64,000 nucleotides of DNA, from contig OX344752.2 of the NCBI GenBank assembly GCA_947034885.2, positions 3,038,001 to 3,102,000 on the forward strand, in the 5' to 3' direction. The notes below the pieces were generated by a model that searched no databases, was not told the origin of the DNA, and worked only from the letters and a program-made list of their open reading frames with translations. The position numbers were made by a program, and so were the translations under genes. This DNA is from Thuidium tamariscinum. Its lineage: Eukaryota; Streptophyta; Bryopsida; Hypnales; Thuidiaceae. This document shows, in pieces, positions 1 to 11,776 of the stretch; positions within the stretch are counted from its first letter, which is position 1; the number at the start of each line of letters is the position of its first letter.

Positions 1-181
1 TTTGTAGATGCATTCAGAGCAGTGCCAGATTTCAATTGTACTCTAGGGTGAGAGAAATTGACCTTATCTAGGCGGTGGGAATCACCTTCGGATCCAATAG
101 GCTCATCATGCTTGCGCTTTGTGGAGCCGAAGACTTCCTCCCCTTCTAAATGGGGTACACGTGTGCACAGTTCCTCCGCAC
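1..181 (-). pseudogene. Distal coding part of the split transposase gene (continues off the left edge)
   Basis: Read on the minus strand, 181 to 1 stays open in the frame that ends at the other side of the hAT-like insertion. Upstream of the insertion the codons read M-L-G-A-E; here they resume G-A-E-E-L-C-T-R-V-P, the shared GGT GCG GAG lying in and beside the duplicated target site. The segment is charged and has no recognisable domain. The gene continues beyond the window, so its C-terminus is unknown. Confidence 0.6.
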
Positions 182-432
182 CAGGGTTGTCATACCGGGC
201 GGACGTCCGGTTCGCCCGTCCGTCCGTCCGAGACGTCCGATAGAGCTCTCGCCCGTCCGATAGGGTCAACACATAGTTGACTTTTTTAAAAGGTAATAAA
301 AAATCCACGTGGATTTAAATTCATGCCACCTAGACACCACGGGCGCGGACACGACTAAACAAGGCGGGGACGTGAGACAGGGCGGGGACGTGAAAAATGA
401 CAAGGAGCGGACGTCAACTTCTTTCTGCTTTT

Positions 433-542
433 GCAATTGGAGTTCTCAGAATTTGGAGGCATGCAATATACCATTGGAAAGGTATTCAAAATACCTTTCC
501 AATGGTATATTACACGCCTCTAAATTCTCAAAACTCCAATCA
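433..542. repeat. Long palindrome 1 of 5 in the hAT-like element
   Basis: The arms contain ATATACCATTGGAAAGGTAT and its complement, extended on both sides by the CAATTGGAGTT block. The spacer is only a few bases. Confidence 0.75.
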
Positions 543-690
543 CAAATTGGAAAACAAATCTACTACTAAAATCCACTATGCAGAGAGTCCATGAGCAGGC
601 GCGGACGCAAGTCTGGGCGGGGACGCTAGGGCGGGGACGCAAAGACGGGCGCGGACGCTAGGGCGCAGACGTCAACTTTCTTCTGCTTTT

Positions 691-801
691 GCGATTGGAG
701 TTTTGGGAATCTGGGGGCGTGTAATATACCATTGGAAAGATATTTTGAATACCTTTCCAATGGTATATTACACGCCCCCAGATTCTCAAAACTCCAATCG
801 C
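691..801. repeat. Long palindrome 2 of 5
   Basis: Arms of about 53 bp run from GCGATTGGAGTTTTGGGAAT to its near-complement and meet around TATTTTGAATA. Confidence 0.8.
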
Positions 802-1899
802 AAATTGAAAAACAAATCTGCTGCCAACATCCAGGGCGTGGACGCGAGCCAGGGCGGGGACGTCAGGGCGCGGACGTCAGGCAGGGCGGGGACGTCAGGG
901 CGCGGACGCGAGGCAAGGCGGGACCACAAACTGCGTGGGTGTTTTCAAATGGCCTTGGCCTTGGGATTCCTCTTCTTCACTAAACCCGCCCCCCCAAAAG
1001 GCCACATTAATTACTGTCAACTCATTTGTGCACGGTTGACTAGATCTCCAAGTACATGGAGGTCAAATGGACACATTAAGAACTCCACCTACCAACTACA
1101 ACTTGCACAAGGGTGGAGGCCTTTGAGAGCTAAGTGCATTTCTCTTTCTTGTGGCCTAATTCCTCAAATCTTCTTTCTCACAAGACCATGGATTCTTCAT
1201 TCTTGAATTGAATCTTTGGGAACTTGGAGGGTAAAATAGTTCTTTGTTTGTATTTGTTTTCCTCAATTTGATTCTTGAAGGCTTTGGATGGGGTTATTAG
1301 AGGGTGATGTAGCCCTTGCTATTTATTTATACCAAAGCTTGGATATGTAGGTTATTTTTTGACTTTCTCTTATAGTAGTTTTACTTAATTATTTATTGTG
1401 TAAATTCTAAAGAAGGGATTTAGTGAAGGGCGCGTCTTTTTCCATTGCTTTTTTAAGTAATTTGAATGAATGGTTTTTTTTCCCTTACCATTTCTTTATT
1501 TTACTTTAGAAAGTGTGAAGAATTAATTAATAATAGTGGAGGCCCTTGTCCTTCATTTATTTTAGGGCGGTGTACAATTGAGTTCCCCTAGGGATTGTTC
1601 ATTTAGTTATTGAATGCATGAAGGAGGGATTTGGAAGAGAGGAGGAGGTGACTTTGTTGTATTTCTTAAAATCTTGAAGTAGAGTTTTTAGTTCTTGAGG
1701 AATTTTTGTGTTTTTTGATGAATGTCTTAAAAAATGATACAATGGGGACCAAGGGCACTCTCTCCCCATTTTTCTTTCCATATAGCATTTATATTGTTGA
1801 AGGGAATTTAGAATTTAATTTTTTAATGATTGAATGAAGGATTAATCACACAATTTTATTATCTCAATCCTTGAAGATCACAATGGATATAATTGGTAG

Positions 1900-2160
1900 G
1901 GACGCTAGGGCGGGGGCCTTACGGCTAGAACAACAATGGAGTGGAACCTTGGTAGGCCTTTCAAATGGACTTGGGGTCATATGATTATTCTTCTCTCTAA
2001 AATTGAGGGATTACCTCAATGTTGTCAACCCATTTTTGTACTACAAACTAAATCTACAAGTTCATGATGGTGAAATGGTCACATTAATTACTTCACCTAC
2101 CTCAATTTGCAAAAGAGTTGAAGAATGAATGCATTCTTATTTTTGGGGGCCTACATTTAA
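1900..2160 (+). repeat. Inner inverted repeat (partner 3370-3610, third copy 4600-4860)
   Basis: The sequence from GGTAGGCCTTTCAAATGGAC to the GGGGGCCTAC end matches the reverse complement of 3370-3610 with scattered differences. A more diverged copy, in the orientation of 3370-3610, lies at ~4600-4860. The fold-back organisation therefore exists at two scales. Confidence 0.65.
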
Positions 2161-2274
2161 TAGAGCAAATGATTGAGGAGTCGTAACCTTTTTAGATTCG
2201 TCCAAAAGAATATGAAAATGAAGTGCATATATAGTTATATATGAACATTACTCATTTATTTTCTTTTTCAATAT

Positions 2275-3310
2275 TCCTACATTTAATTGCTTAGGCAAAA
2301 AATAACCTTTGTCTCTATTGGGAAAAAGAAATCATAATAAATCAAATACCTTTGTTGCTTTTGTATTTGTACAACTAAATGTTGATCCAAACTTAGGCAA
2401 GGAATATCCTTGGCTTCTATCATAGATAAAAAAAAATTAAATGGTTCAAGTGCCTCCCTTTTAATCCTTTCTTTTCTATTGCAACAACTAAATGTTAAAA
2501 CAAGTTTAGGAAAGAAATAGCCTTTCTATCTATTAGGCAAATAGAAATATTAACAAATCAAAACCCTCCTTTTTAATTCCATTTATGCTATTTTCACAAT
2601 CAAATATTAAACCAATATTAGGCTAAAAATAATCTTTCTCTTTATTAGAGAATTTTTTTCAATGATTCAAGTACCTCTTCTTCTTTTCAATTTCTACAAT
2701 TCCACAATCCTAGCTTAGTCAAGATTCAAAAACTAACCTTTACTCCTATGGTGAAAAGAAGTGTAAAGGATTCAAGTGTCCCCCTTCTTTTTCCATTTTT
2801 GCAATTAAATGATCCAAACTTGGGTAAGGAAACAACCTTGACTCTTATTTTAAATAAAATAAAATAAAATGATTTAAGAGTTCCCTTTCATTCCTATTCC
2901 TATAATAAAATGTTGAATCAACTTCACACAAAACATAACATTGACTGGTATTTTAAAAGAGAAAAAAAATATTCAAGTGTTCTCCGTTCTTTTCCATTAC
3001 CACAATTCAATGATCCAAGTTTGGGCAAGAAATAACCTTGACTTATATTGTAAGAAAAAATTCAATGAATCAAATGCTTTCTTGGAATTCCCTCTTTCTA
3101 TAATTCCCACAATTAAATGTTAGACCAAACTTAGGCAAAAAAAAACTTGATTTCTATTGTAGGAAAATAAAATAAAATAATTCAAGTGCCTCCCCTTTTG
3201 TTCCTTCTTTCCTATTCCAACAATAACTTGAACCAAACTAAGCAAGAAATAACCTCAACCTCCAATGGACAAAATTTTTTATTATTCAAAGTGTCTCTTT
3301 AAAATTTTTG
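2275..3310 (+). repeat. Degenerate ~110-120-bp tandem array
   Basis: About nine diverged units recur, each with a 'caattaaatgttgaaccaa' block, a 'cttaggcaagaaataacctt' block and a 'attcaagtgcctccc' block. Units are heavily mutated and have small indels, so the array is old. It forms the AT-rich loop centre of the fold-back element. Confidence 0.6.
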
Positions 3311-3644
3311 GTGTTTAATTGAAGGTTGAAGTGGCAAGGTGCCTTGAGAGGAAACAAGACATAGAAAGGTAGGCCTCTAAAAATAAGAATGCATTCCTTC
3401 TTCAACTCCTTTGCAAATTGGGGTACGTGAAGTATTTAATGTAGCCATTTGACCATCATGTACTTGTGGATTTGGTTCATAGTACAAAAATGAGTTGACA
3501 ACATTCAAGTGATCCCCCAATTTTAGGGAGAAGAAGAATCCTATGACCCCAAGATCATTTGAAAGGCCCGCCAAAGTTCCCTCTCCATTCTTGTCCAAGC
3601 TGTAATGTCCACACCATAGCGTCCACGCCCTGTCGCGGACGTTG

Positions 3645-4560
3645 GGGCGCAGACGTCAATTTTCTTCTGCTTTTGCGATTGGAGTTTTGGGAATCTGGGG
3701 GCGTGTAATATACCATTGGAAAGATATTTTGAATACCTTTCCAATGGTATATTACACGCCCCCAGATTCTCAAAACTCCAATCGCAAATTGAAAAACAAA
3801 TCTGCTGCCAACATCCAGGGCGTGGACGCAAGGCAGGGCGGGGACGTCAGGGCGCGGACGTCAGGCAGGGCGGGGACGTCAGGGCGCGGACGCGAGGCAG
3901 GGCGGGGACGTCAGGGCGCGGACGCGAGGCAGGGCGCGGACTTCAGGGCGCGGACGCGAGGCAGGGCGCGGACTTCAGGGCGCGGACGCGAGGCAAGGCG
4001 GGACCACAAACTGCGTGGGTGTTTTCAAATGGCCTTGGCCTTGGGATTCCTCTTCTTCACTAAACCCGCCCCCCCAAAAGGCCACATTAATTACTGTCAA
4101 CTCATTTGTGCACGGTTGACTAGATCTCCAAGTACATGGAGGTCAAATGGACACATTAAGAACTCCACCTACCAACTACAACTTGCACAAGGGTGGAGGC
4201 CTTTGAGAGCTAAGTGCATTTCTCTTTCTTGTGGCCTAATTCCTCAAATCTTCTTTCTCACAAGACCATGGATTCTTCATTCTTGAATTGAATCTTTGGG
4301 AACTTGGAGGGTAAAATAGTTCTTTGTTTGTATTTGTTTTCCTCAATTTGATTCTTGAAGGCTTTGGATGGGGTTATTAGAGGGTGATGTAGCCCTTGCT
4401 ATTTATTTATACCAAAGCTTGGATATGTAGGTTATTTTTTGACTTTCTCTTATAGTAGTTTTACTTAATTATTTATTGTGTAAATTCTAAAGAAGGGATT
4501 TAGTGAAGGGCGCGTCTTTTTTCATTGCTTTTTTAAGTAATTTGAATGAATGGTTTTTTT
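3645..4560 (+). repeat. Third, direct copy of the arm sequence with an expanded minisatellite
   Basis: It matches 666-1488 in the same orientation. The GGGCGCGGACG-type array at ~3820-3995 has several more units than the corresponding ~835-915 of the left arm. Identity stops abruptly at ~4560 after a run of T, where the left arm continues differently. Confidence 0.8.
3675..3785. repeat. Long palindrome 3 of 5
   Basis: This is a copy of palindrome 2 in the third repeat copy. Confidence 0.8.
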
Positions 4561-6441
4561 AAAGTGTCCCTTTAAAAGTTTTGGTATTGAGTTGAATATT
4601 GAAGTAGCAAGGTGCTTGGATAGAAACAAGACATAGAAAGGTAGGCCCCAAAATTAAGAATGCATGCCTTTTCCAATCCTTTTAAAGATTGAGGTAGGCG
4701 AATTATTTAATATGGCCATTTCAACATCATGGACTTCTAGATTTGGTCTCTAGTACAAATATTACCTCGCAACATGAAAGTAATTTTTTGATTTTAGGGA
4801 GAAGAAGAATCTCATTGCCCCAAGTCCATTGAAAAGGATTGTGAAGGTTTCTTCTATACTTTTATCCATTAATGCTGAAGCTTATACCTAGCTTTGCTTG
4901 ATTCAAGTTATTGTTTGAATAGAAAAGAAGGAACAAGACGAGAGGCACTTGAATTATTTTATTTAATGGATTGAATTCATTTAAATTTTTCTTTGAATGG
5001 AAAGAAAGATTATATGTTGCCTAAGTTTGGTTCAACATCTAATTGTGAATATAAAAAGGATGAAACTAAAGTGGAGGCATTTTAATCATTTAAATTTATT
5101 TCTTTGTATCATAGAAATCAATGTTATTTCATATTCTAGATAACTATACAATTAATTGTGTCAATAGGATAAATGGAAAATATTAGTTTTACCTAATTTT
5201 TATCTTTCTTCTTGCAATTGGGAGAAAGGTTGTCTTTTATTCAAGCTAAACTCAACTCTCAATAGAATTTTATTGAAAAGAAAGAAAAGAGCTATTGAAT
5301 TTAAGTTAAGAGTATCTAAGACTTTCCTTTGAAAATTTGGAAAAAAAATTATATCCATTGTGACCTTCAAGGATTGAGATATACTAAAATTGTGTGATTA
5401 ATCCTTCATTCAATCATTAAAAAATTAAATTCTAAATTCCCTTCAACAATATAAATGCTACATGGAAAGAAAAATGGGGAGAGAGTGCCCTTGGTCCCCA
5501 TTGTATCATTTTTTAAGACATTCATCCAAAAACACAAAAATTCCTCAAGAACTAAAAACTCTACTTCAAGATTTTAAGAAATACAACAAAGTCACCTCCT
5601 CCTCTCTTCCAAATCCCTCCTTCATGCATTCAATAACTAAATGAACAATCCCTAGGGGAACTCAATTGTACACCGCCCTAAAATAAATGAAGGACAAGGG
5701 CCTCCACTATTATTAATTAATTCTTCACACTTTCTAAAGTAAAATAAAGAAATGGTAAGGGAAAAAAAACCATTCATTCAAATTACTTAAAAAAGCAATG
5801 GAAAAAGACGCGCCCTTCACTAAATCCCTTCTTTAGAATTTACACAATAAATAATTAAGTAAAACTACTATAAGAGAAAGTCAAAAAATAACCTACATAT
5901 CCAAGCTTTGGTATAAATAAATAGCAAGGGCTACATCACCCTCTAATAACCCCATCCAAAGCCTTCAAGAATCAAATTGAGGAAAACAAATACAAACAAA
6001 GAACTATTTTACCCTCCAAGTTCCCAAAGATTCAATTCAAGAATGAAGAATCCATGGTCTTGTGAGAAAGAAGATTTGAGGAATTAGGCCACAAGAAAGA
6101 GAAATGCACTTAGCTCTCAAAGGCCTCCACCCTTGTGCAAGTTGTAGTTGGTAGGTGGAGTTCTTAATGTGTCCATTTGACCTCCATGTACTTGGAGATC
6201 TAGTCAACCGTGCACAAATGAGTTGACAGTAATTAATGTGGCCTTTTGGGGGGGCGGGTTTAGTGAAGAAGAGGAATCCCAAGGCCAAGGCCATTTGAAA
6301 ACACCCACGCAGTTTGTGGTCCCGCCTTGCCTCGCGTCCGCGCCCTGACGTCCCCGCCCTGCCTGACGTCCGCGCCCTGACGTCCCCGCCCTGCCTCGCG
6401 TCCACGCCCTGGATGTTGGCAGCAGATTTGTTTTTCAATTT

Positions 6442-6551
6442 GCGATTGGAGTTTTGAGAATCTGGGGGCGTGTAATATACCATTGGAAAGGTATTCAAAT
6501 ATCTTTCCAATGGTATATTACACGCCCCCAGATTCCCAAAACTCCAATCGC
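6442..6551. repeat. Long palindrome 4 of 5
   Basis: This is the counterpart of palindrome 2 in the right arm, with a slightly shorter centre. Confidence 0.8.
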
Positions 6552-6715
6552 AAAAGCAGAAGAAAGTTGACGTCTGCGCCCTAGCGTCCGCGCCCGTCTT
6601 TGCGTCCCCGCCCTAGCGTCCCCGCCCAGACTTGCGTCCCCGCCCGGCCTTGCGTCCGCGCCTGCTCATGGACTCTCTGCATAGTGGATTTTAGTAGTAG
6701 ATTTGTTTTCCAATT

Positions 6716-6828
6716 TGTGATTGGAGTTTTGAGAATTTAGAGGCGTGTAATATACCATTGGAAAGGTATTTTGAATACCTTTCCAATGGTATATTGCATG
6801 CCTCCAAATTCTGAGAACTCCAATTGCA
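6716..6828. repeat. Long palindrome 5 of 5
   Basis: This is the counterpart of palindrome 1 in the right arm. Confidence 0.75.
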
Positions 6829-7135
6829 AAAGCAGAAAGAAGTTGACGTCCGTGCCTTGTCATTTTTCACGTCCCCGCCCTGTCTCACGTCCCCGCCCTG
6901 AAGTTGACGTTGAAGTCCACGCCCTTCCTATACGCGTCCACGCCTTGACACTATTACGGTGAAGTCCGCGCCCTGATGGAGACGTCCGTGCCCTGGATCT
7001 CGTTTTCGAAGCTGACGTGTCAACCCAAAAAAATCCCACTACTTTGAAAAATGGAGCCGTCCGGTCCGTCCGGACACGTCCGTCCGTCCGTCCGGGACGT
7101 CCGGTGACCCTGACTCGTCCGTTATGACAACCCTG

Positions 7136-10064
7136 CTCCGCACCAAGCATACTGCACAATGCATCAATAATCTTCTTCCCGTCCATAGATGCTACTGCTC
7201 GCTTTAACTTTAGATCATGTCGGGACGGTCCAGTTCCAGAAGGTCCACCATTCAGATACACTCGATAATTAGTCATTTGTATAAATGTTCGAATCCAATC
7301 GTCACAAGTGGCAACATATAAGTCGGTACCACGTTTCCCAGATGCTTGAAGCCACTTGTTGTGAATCATTTCCGATAGGTTGCAGGATGGAATATCTGCT
7401 TCTTCGTTTGCTGACAAACTCTGGAAGTACAGAAATAGGACATGTCAATAAGAGTGGCAAATGAGAATAATATAACACAACCAAAATATCCAATTTAAAG
7501 AAGGGACGATCATTCAGCCAATACCAAGAAAGGACTATACCGAGACATCGTAGATACTTTTGACTATAGATACAGGAAAAACCAAATCCACCGAGTACAT
7601 ATAAGTATTTTAGTTTAGAGATGAGGTTGAGGGGGGGGGCCCAGGCCGCGACGTCAATCAATCACAAAGGGCTTAAGGGTCCTTTTCATAAGACGAGAGT
7701 TGTATACTACCTACAAAATGGGCAACCAAAACCCTATAGCGACGGCCTCTCGGTGGCGAGACAAGATTCAGATGAAGATCCCAGATGCAACTGAGGGACA
7801 ATTTCACTAAGTAAGAATAGTTAATGTGTGAAAATCTAGAAACTAAGGTTGTGATAAAGACAAAATGGACATTGAAAAATAAATAAAAAATAAAAGAAAT
7901 TACTTACTGTCTCCATGAATCCACCCCATTGGCGATAACGGAAGTGCCATAAAGATAACCAAAGCTCTAGCTCTCTCAGCGACTCTTCAGAGGCTGCACC
8001 AGACGAATACCACCATGCCTTGATTTGAAGATACCTACTCTCCGCTTCGTCTAGAGTCTTTGCATCTTTGTAATCTCTACACAACCTCACGTGTTGAGCT
8101 TGCATATCTCTCTTGATGAGTCGTTCCGTGTGCTGCTTCAAAGAAGTTGCCCAGTGGAAAAGGCACGTGCGTTCTCTATCAACCATTTTGATGGATGCAT
8201 CACCTGAACCATAAACGATCCTAATGGCATTCCAATTTGCTTGAGCACTATCTGCCATGAAGCCTTTGAAGTTGGGATTGTCCAATCCATTTTTCTCCAT
8301 AACTCGATTCAAGCATCTCTACATGATGGCTTAGCCCTCCGTGTCCTCAGATTGCATGTCGCAAACCGCTATAGTCATCACCTTGCAATAAATTGAATCA
8401 TAAACATGGCAAGCGATTGTAGTCCAACCTTTGACACGCTTCACATGGTCAAACATAAGCCAACAATTCTCCAGATCCCCACCTGGTTGCATGCGCTTCA
8501 CAAGATCGACTCCACTTCCAGGGCCGTCCACAAGCATCTTGAAGAGGTACACCTTTTCTTGTCCTTGTCCGGGAAATATACTGTCGTGAATGAACTCGAT
8601 CTTGGCCTACCTCTTCATTGCAAGTAAGCGGTCGATTTCACCTCCCCCGCTTCCATTGCTTCGGAAAGAGGCAATGATGTTCCGAACGTTTGGAGAACTT
8701 AAGACTTGGAACTTGTCCATCACTGCATCCAAGGCAAGGCCTTTCAACATTTCTTTCGGAGAATCACCTGAATGAACCAAAAACGTATCCAAGAATTCCT
8801 TGCTAGCAGCTAAAGCTATGGCGGAGGCTTTAGCTGTAGGTGTTTTTGCAACCTCTTTTGCTAGAAGGCTAGAAACGGTGTCCACTGAATCTCTACAAAG
8901 ACCATCTGGAACTAGGTGGTTATGATTGCCTAGATGAATGCAAGCCCGGGTCATATGAGATGATCCTACAACATAGTAGATCCTAGCATCACAGAAACTG
9001 ACACAGGTAGGTGAAGTTTTACAAACTCTACAAGCTAAAGTGGAATCTCGTGGTGGAATCGACCCTATGAGGAACGGAGTACTAGTATTACCCAACCACT
9101 CAATCTCGTTTCTCTTAGAGCACCTAGATATGTAATCGCAAGATGTGTTGGTACATATAAGGTGACCAACGCATGAAGACTTCCTAAATTTGAGGCCAAG
9201 ATTGTTGTGAATGTTTGAGGTCATCATGCGACACCACGTATGACCATCGTAGCGTTTGTCCATACCAGCCATACTCTTCGAAGAGCTCGACGAAGGTAAT
9301 GAATGGCAAGGTGGCAATTCTAGGACAATATCACCGTCAAATGATGTTGGAAGAAATGGAACTGTCTTGTGCTCAATCGAATCAAAATCAATCTGGGCGA
9401 GCTCGTTTCTGCATCCTCGAATAGTCCGTAGCTTCTTCAGAGAGTCTATAACACTCGAACTGCCTTGTTCTTGTGGATACAACGGCGGTCGAGAGAACAC
9501 TGAACTACCAACACTACTATCTCGCATACCAACGGATTCAGGTGTTCCAAAGTGCACATAAGTGCCAATGGTTTGTGATTCGGATACGAGACAATTGTAC
9601 TTCACTGGGTCTTCCTCTGAATCACTAGACAACACAACAACAGGACAGGGGAAGCTTCCTTCATCATCCTTTGATGAAGGAAGACCGTAATGAAGAGAAG
9701 AGGGGGAGAGTCCATCAGGCTCCAACTTGACGTCTCGCAACGTAGGAATAGAAGCTGCGTCGGCCACAGGCACTAGCATCAAAACCTCTGTTGAAGCATC
9801 CATGACTTCTGTTGCTAATCCATAAGCCCTATAATGTCCAGCACCTAAGCTCCAGAAAGAGCCTTCCTCACTTCTAATTCTATGGATAAGAATCGAGTGG
9901 AGAAGCGTCCCGGATTCCGACTGTACTTCTTTCTCTACATAGATTGAAGACTCAACAAAACTATAACGCACATGAAGCAAGTGGCTTGAAACATCAGCTA
10001 AGCCAGAGGAATCAAGACAAAGAAGAAGTGGGACCTCGTGTCCATTTGCTCTGATAGAAGCCAT
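7136..10064 (-). pseudogene. MULE-like transposase pseudogene, main part (two exons)
   Basis: This is the remnant of a DNA-transposon transposase or a gene derived from one. The start ATG is at 10062-10064. Exon 1 runs from 10064 to 7908 in one frame but carries three nonsense codons: TAG at 8607-8609, TAA at 8331-8333 and TAG at 8319-8321. A GTAAGT donor and an AG acceptor define a 487-bp intron (7421-7907). Exon 2 continues in phase 0 from 7420 until the hAT-like insertion. Residues 298-383 hold a Cys/His cluster (Cys298, 304, 309, 345, 348, 375; His381 and 383 in GNHNHLV) resembling the WRKY/GCM1-type zinc fingers of MULE transposases. Further on, KGWTTIACHVYDS and GFMADSAQANW resemble the DDE-fold strands of MULE transposases. 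Seen: the intact frame apart from three stops. Inferred: the superfamily, from motif resemblance only. It diverges head-to-head from the ParB/methyltransferase-like gene. Confidence 0.7.
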
Positions 10065-10922
10065 TGCATCAACACAGTGTTGGAAAATAAAAACTAAATG
10101 AAGTCTTCTATGTGATACAGCATGACTTGAAGTTGAGATGGTCTGGTTTTAAGCTCATGATATTCTAGAATGTCTCCAAAATATTCTAACATGGAACTCT
10201 CAAAAGATATTCTGGGAAAGGTGACATTAAATGGATCAAACTCCCATGAAAATAGTATTGACGAGCATTAAAGAATGGATGAATATCATGCTATAAAATC
10301 TTGTTATATTGGGCTTGTCAGCAAGGTATGTGCTAATAGGCCAGTTAAGCTTGTTGAGTTCTATATCCAAGTAGGTCACCGAACTTACCATAATGAATAT
10401 ATGTACCTGCATAGACCGTCAGAATTACCTAGAATAAAATCACATCGAGTGGATCCGAAATACATACAAATCCAGAAAAGAATCTGATAATATTTCTCCT
10501 CCTAGAGCAATAGAAAATCAACATATAAGTAACTAAAATATATATAGTAATATCATAATAGATCAACTAATCCGTTGGGAAATTCTTAGGAATCAAGAAA
10601 CCAAAAATCATAAACAAGATTGTCTTTTGAAAAGAAAGATCAATAAATATGTCTGTTTAATACTATAACAATGGTGATTTTTGAATCTACACCCCAAACG
10701 ACTCGTACCGTAAATATAAGATCAAATGAAATCCGGAGCTCAATAATTAGTACTTGGAGCACTAACGGGTAACATTAATTTGCATACATATAAATCATAG
10801 TCACAAACTATGGAATGATTCATTTTCAAGATCCTAGACACAGGCTACAATAGACATGTATCCAACACTACGTCACGAGTTATTCACTACCTACGTGAGT
10901 GTAGCTTTTATTGAGAGGCCAG
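10065..10922. other. Divergent intergenic spacer
   Basis: This AT-rich spacer lies between the transposase pseudogene (-) and the ParB/methyltransferase-like gene (+). I see no transposon ends, RNA gene or convincing open frame. If both genes belonged to one element, their promoters would lie here. Confidence 0.5.
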
Positions 10923-11219
10923 ATGATAGTTGAATCCAATGCCGAATGCAGTAGAAAAAGTGTAGGTAAGAAAAGGAAGAGGGGAATGAGCCGCTGCTTC
11001 AGTAGTCTGAAGTCCTTGAAAATGTCTCGTGAAAATAGGCGCAGACACCTCGTACTGGCTCAGACAACACCGACTGCTGGACAAGATATCATTGGAAATC
11101 CGGAGGATACTTCTATTGATGGAAACATTGACAATGATCAACTCCCTCGATTCAGTAGTCTTCCCGAATTCCTCTCTCCTAGAAAGGATGACAACGGCAA
11201 CAACACTGAACCATGCAAT
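10923..11219 (+). CDS. Possible 5' coding exon of the ParB/methyltransferase-like gene
   Basis: It opens with ATG at 10923, stays open for 99 codons and ends at a good donor (AAT|GTAAGTTT) in phase 0. The next acceptor, at 11757-11758, also enters in phase 0, so it could be joined and would give a protein of about 1,212 residues. The peptide is basic near its start (GKKRKRG, possibly nuclear) and Ser/Asn-rich later, with no domain. Against it: a GC-rich stretch at ~11,440-11,560 looks like a promoter or 5' leader, which would put the start at the internal ATG 11777. Confidence 0.35.
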
Positions 11220-11776
11220 GTAAGTTTCCTTTCTCACCAATTCCACATTACTGAATTCCAAATATGCATGTACTGCCTCATGCTATTGAACATGGTCTAA
11301 TTTCTATCTACATTGCAAATTCATATTTAAGTCGGTCTTGACAGTGTTTAGGGTATATTAAACTAGCGTGATAATATCATTTAGAAGCAATGATTATTTC
11401 TTCTTGAAATATTAAAATTAAAAAATTAAAAAAAAATGGACCCCCGCCGGCCCGAGCCAGACGGGACCCCGATTAGGGTTTGGAGGACAGACTCCTCCAT
11501 TCGCAGTCCACCGCTCGCCTCCGACCCTCCGAGCCCCGTCCCTCCAGCTTCCCCTCAGGAAAGCTACTGATTTTGAGAATTGAATGTCATCTCACCCTCA
11601 CGTCGTCCATCTCTCCTCCTTGTGTGGATTTTCATTCTGTAGTTCTGTAACTCCCCCATTCAAACTGTTTGAGACATTGTGAAATTCTCATTTCCGAAAG
11701 CACTCTTCCCGATTGATGTTTTTGTGCGTCTTTCTAACGAGACAATCACATCTTGCAGATTGACGGCGTAGCTACA

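Larger units (their letters stand above)
361..1893 (+). repeat. Left arm of a ~1.5-kb inverted repeat inside the hAT-like element
   Basis: It matches 5347-6900 on the opposite strand almost base for base. The same 60-codon open frame appears at 1599-1781 (-) and 5462-5644 (+). The outer part is a GGGCGGGGACG/GGGCGCGGACG minisatellite with two long palindromes; the inner part is AT-rich. Confidence 0.85.
5347..6900 (-). repeat. Right arm of the ~1.5-kb inverted repeat
   Basis: This is the reverse complement of 361-1893 with a few small length differences, including in the number of GC-rich minisatellite units. Together the arms would let a single strand fold back around a loop of about 3.45 kb. 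Confidence 0.85.
182..7135. mobile_element. Large non-autonomous hAT-like fold-back element
   Basis: The left end reads CAGGGTTGTCATACC from 182; the right end (reverse complement from 7135) reads CAGGGTTGTCATAACGG. It is flanked by perfect 8-bp duplications CTCCGCAC at 174-181 and 7136-7143. An 8-bp duplication with CAGGG-type ends is the hAT signature. Subterminal zones carry many CGTCCG/CGGACG repeats, typical binding-site arrays of hAT elements. The 6,954-bp interior is made of nested inverted and direct repeats and holds no transposase; its open frames are repeat shadows with low-complexity GRG/ARTSG translations. It interrupts exon 2 of the MULE-like pseudogene. Class assignment rests on ends and duplication only. 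Confidence 0.8.

Noticed and set aside
309-1206. Several open frames translating as Gly/Arg-rich GRGREAGRG-type proteins, repeated at 3642-4286 and 6037-6510
   Set aside because: They are translations of the GGGCGCGGACG minisatellite and palindromes in the hAT-like element, appear in all repeat copies, and match no protein.
182-7135. Reading the insertion as a Mutator element with a 9-bp duplication CTCCGCACC
   Set aside because: The right end carries an extra base that makes the inverted ends CAGGGTT with a perfect 8-bp CTCCGCAC duplication, which fits hAT better.
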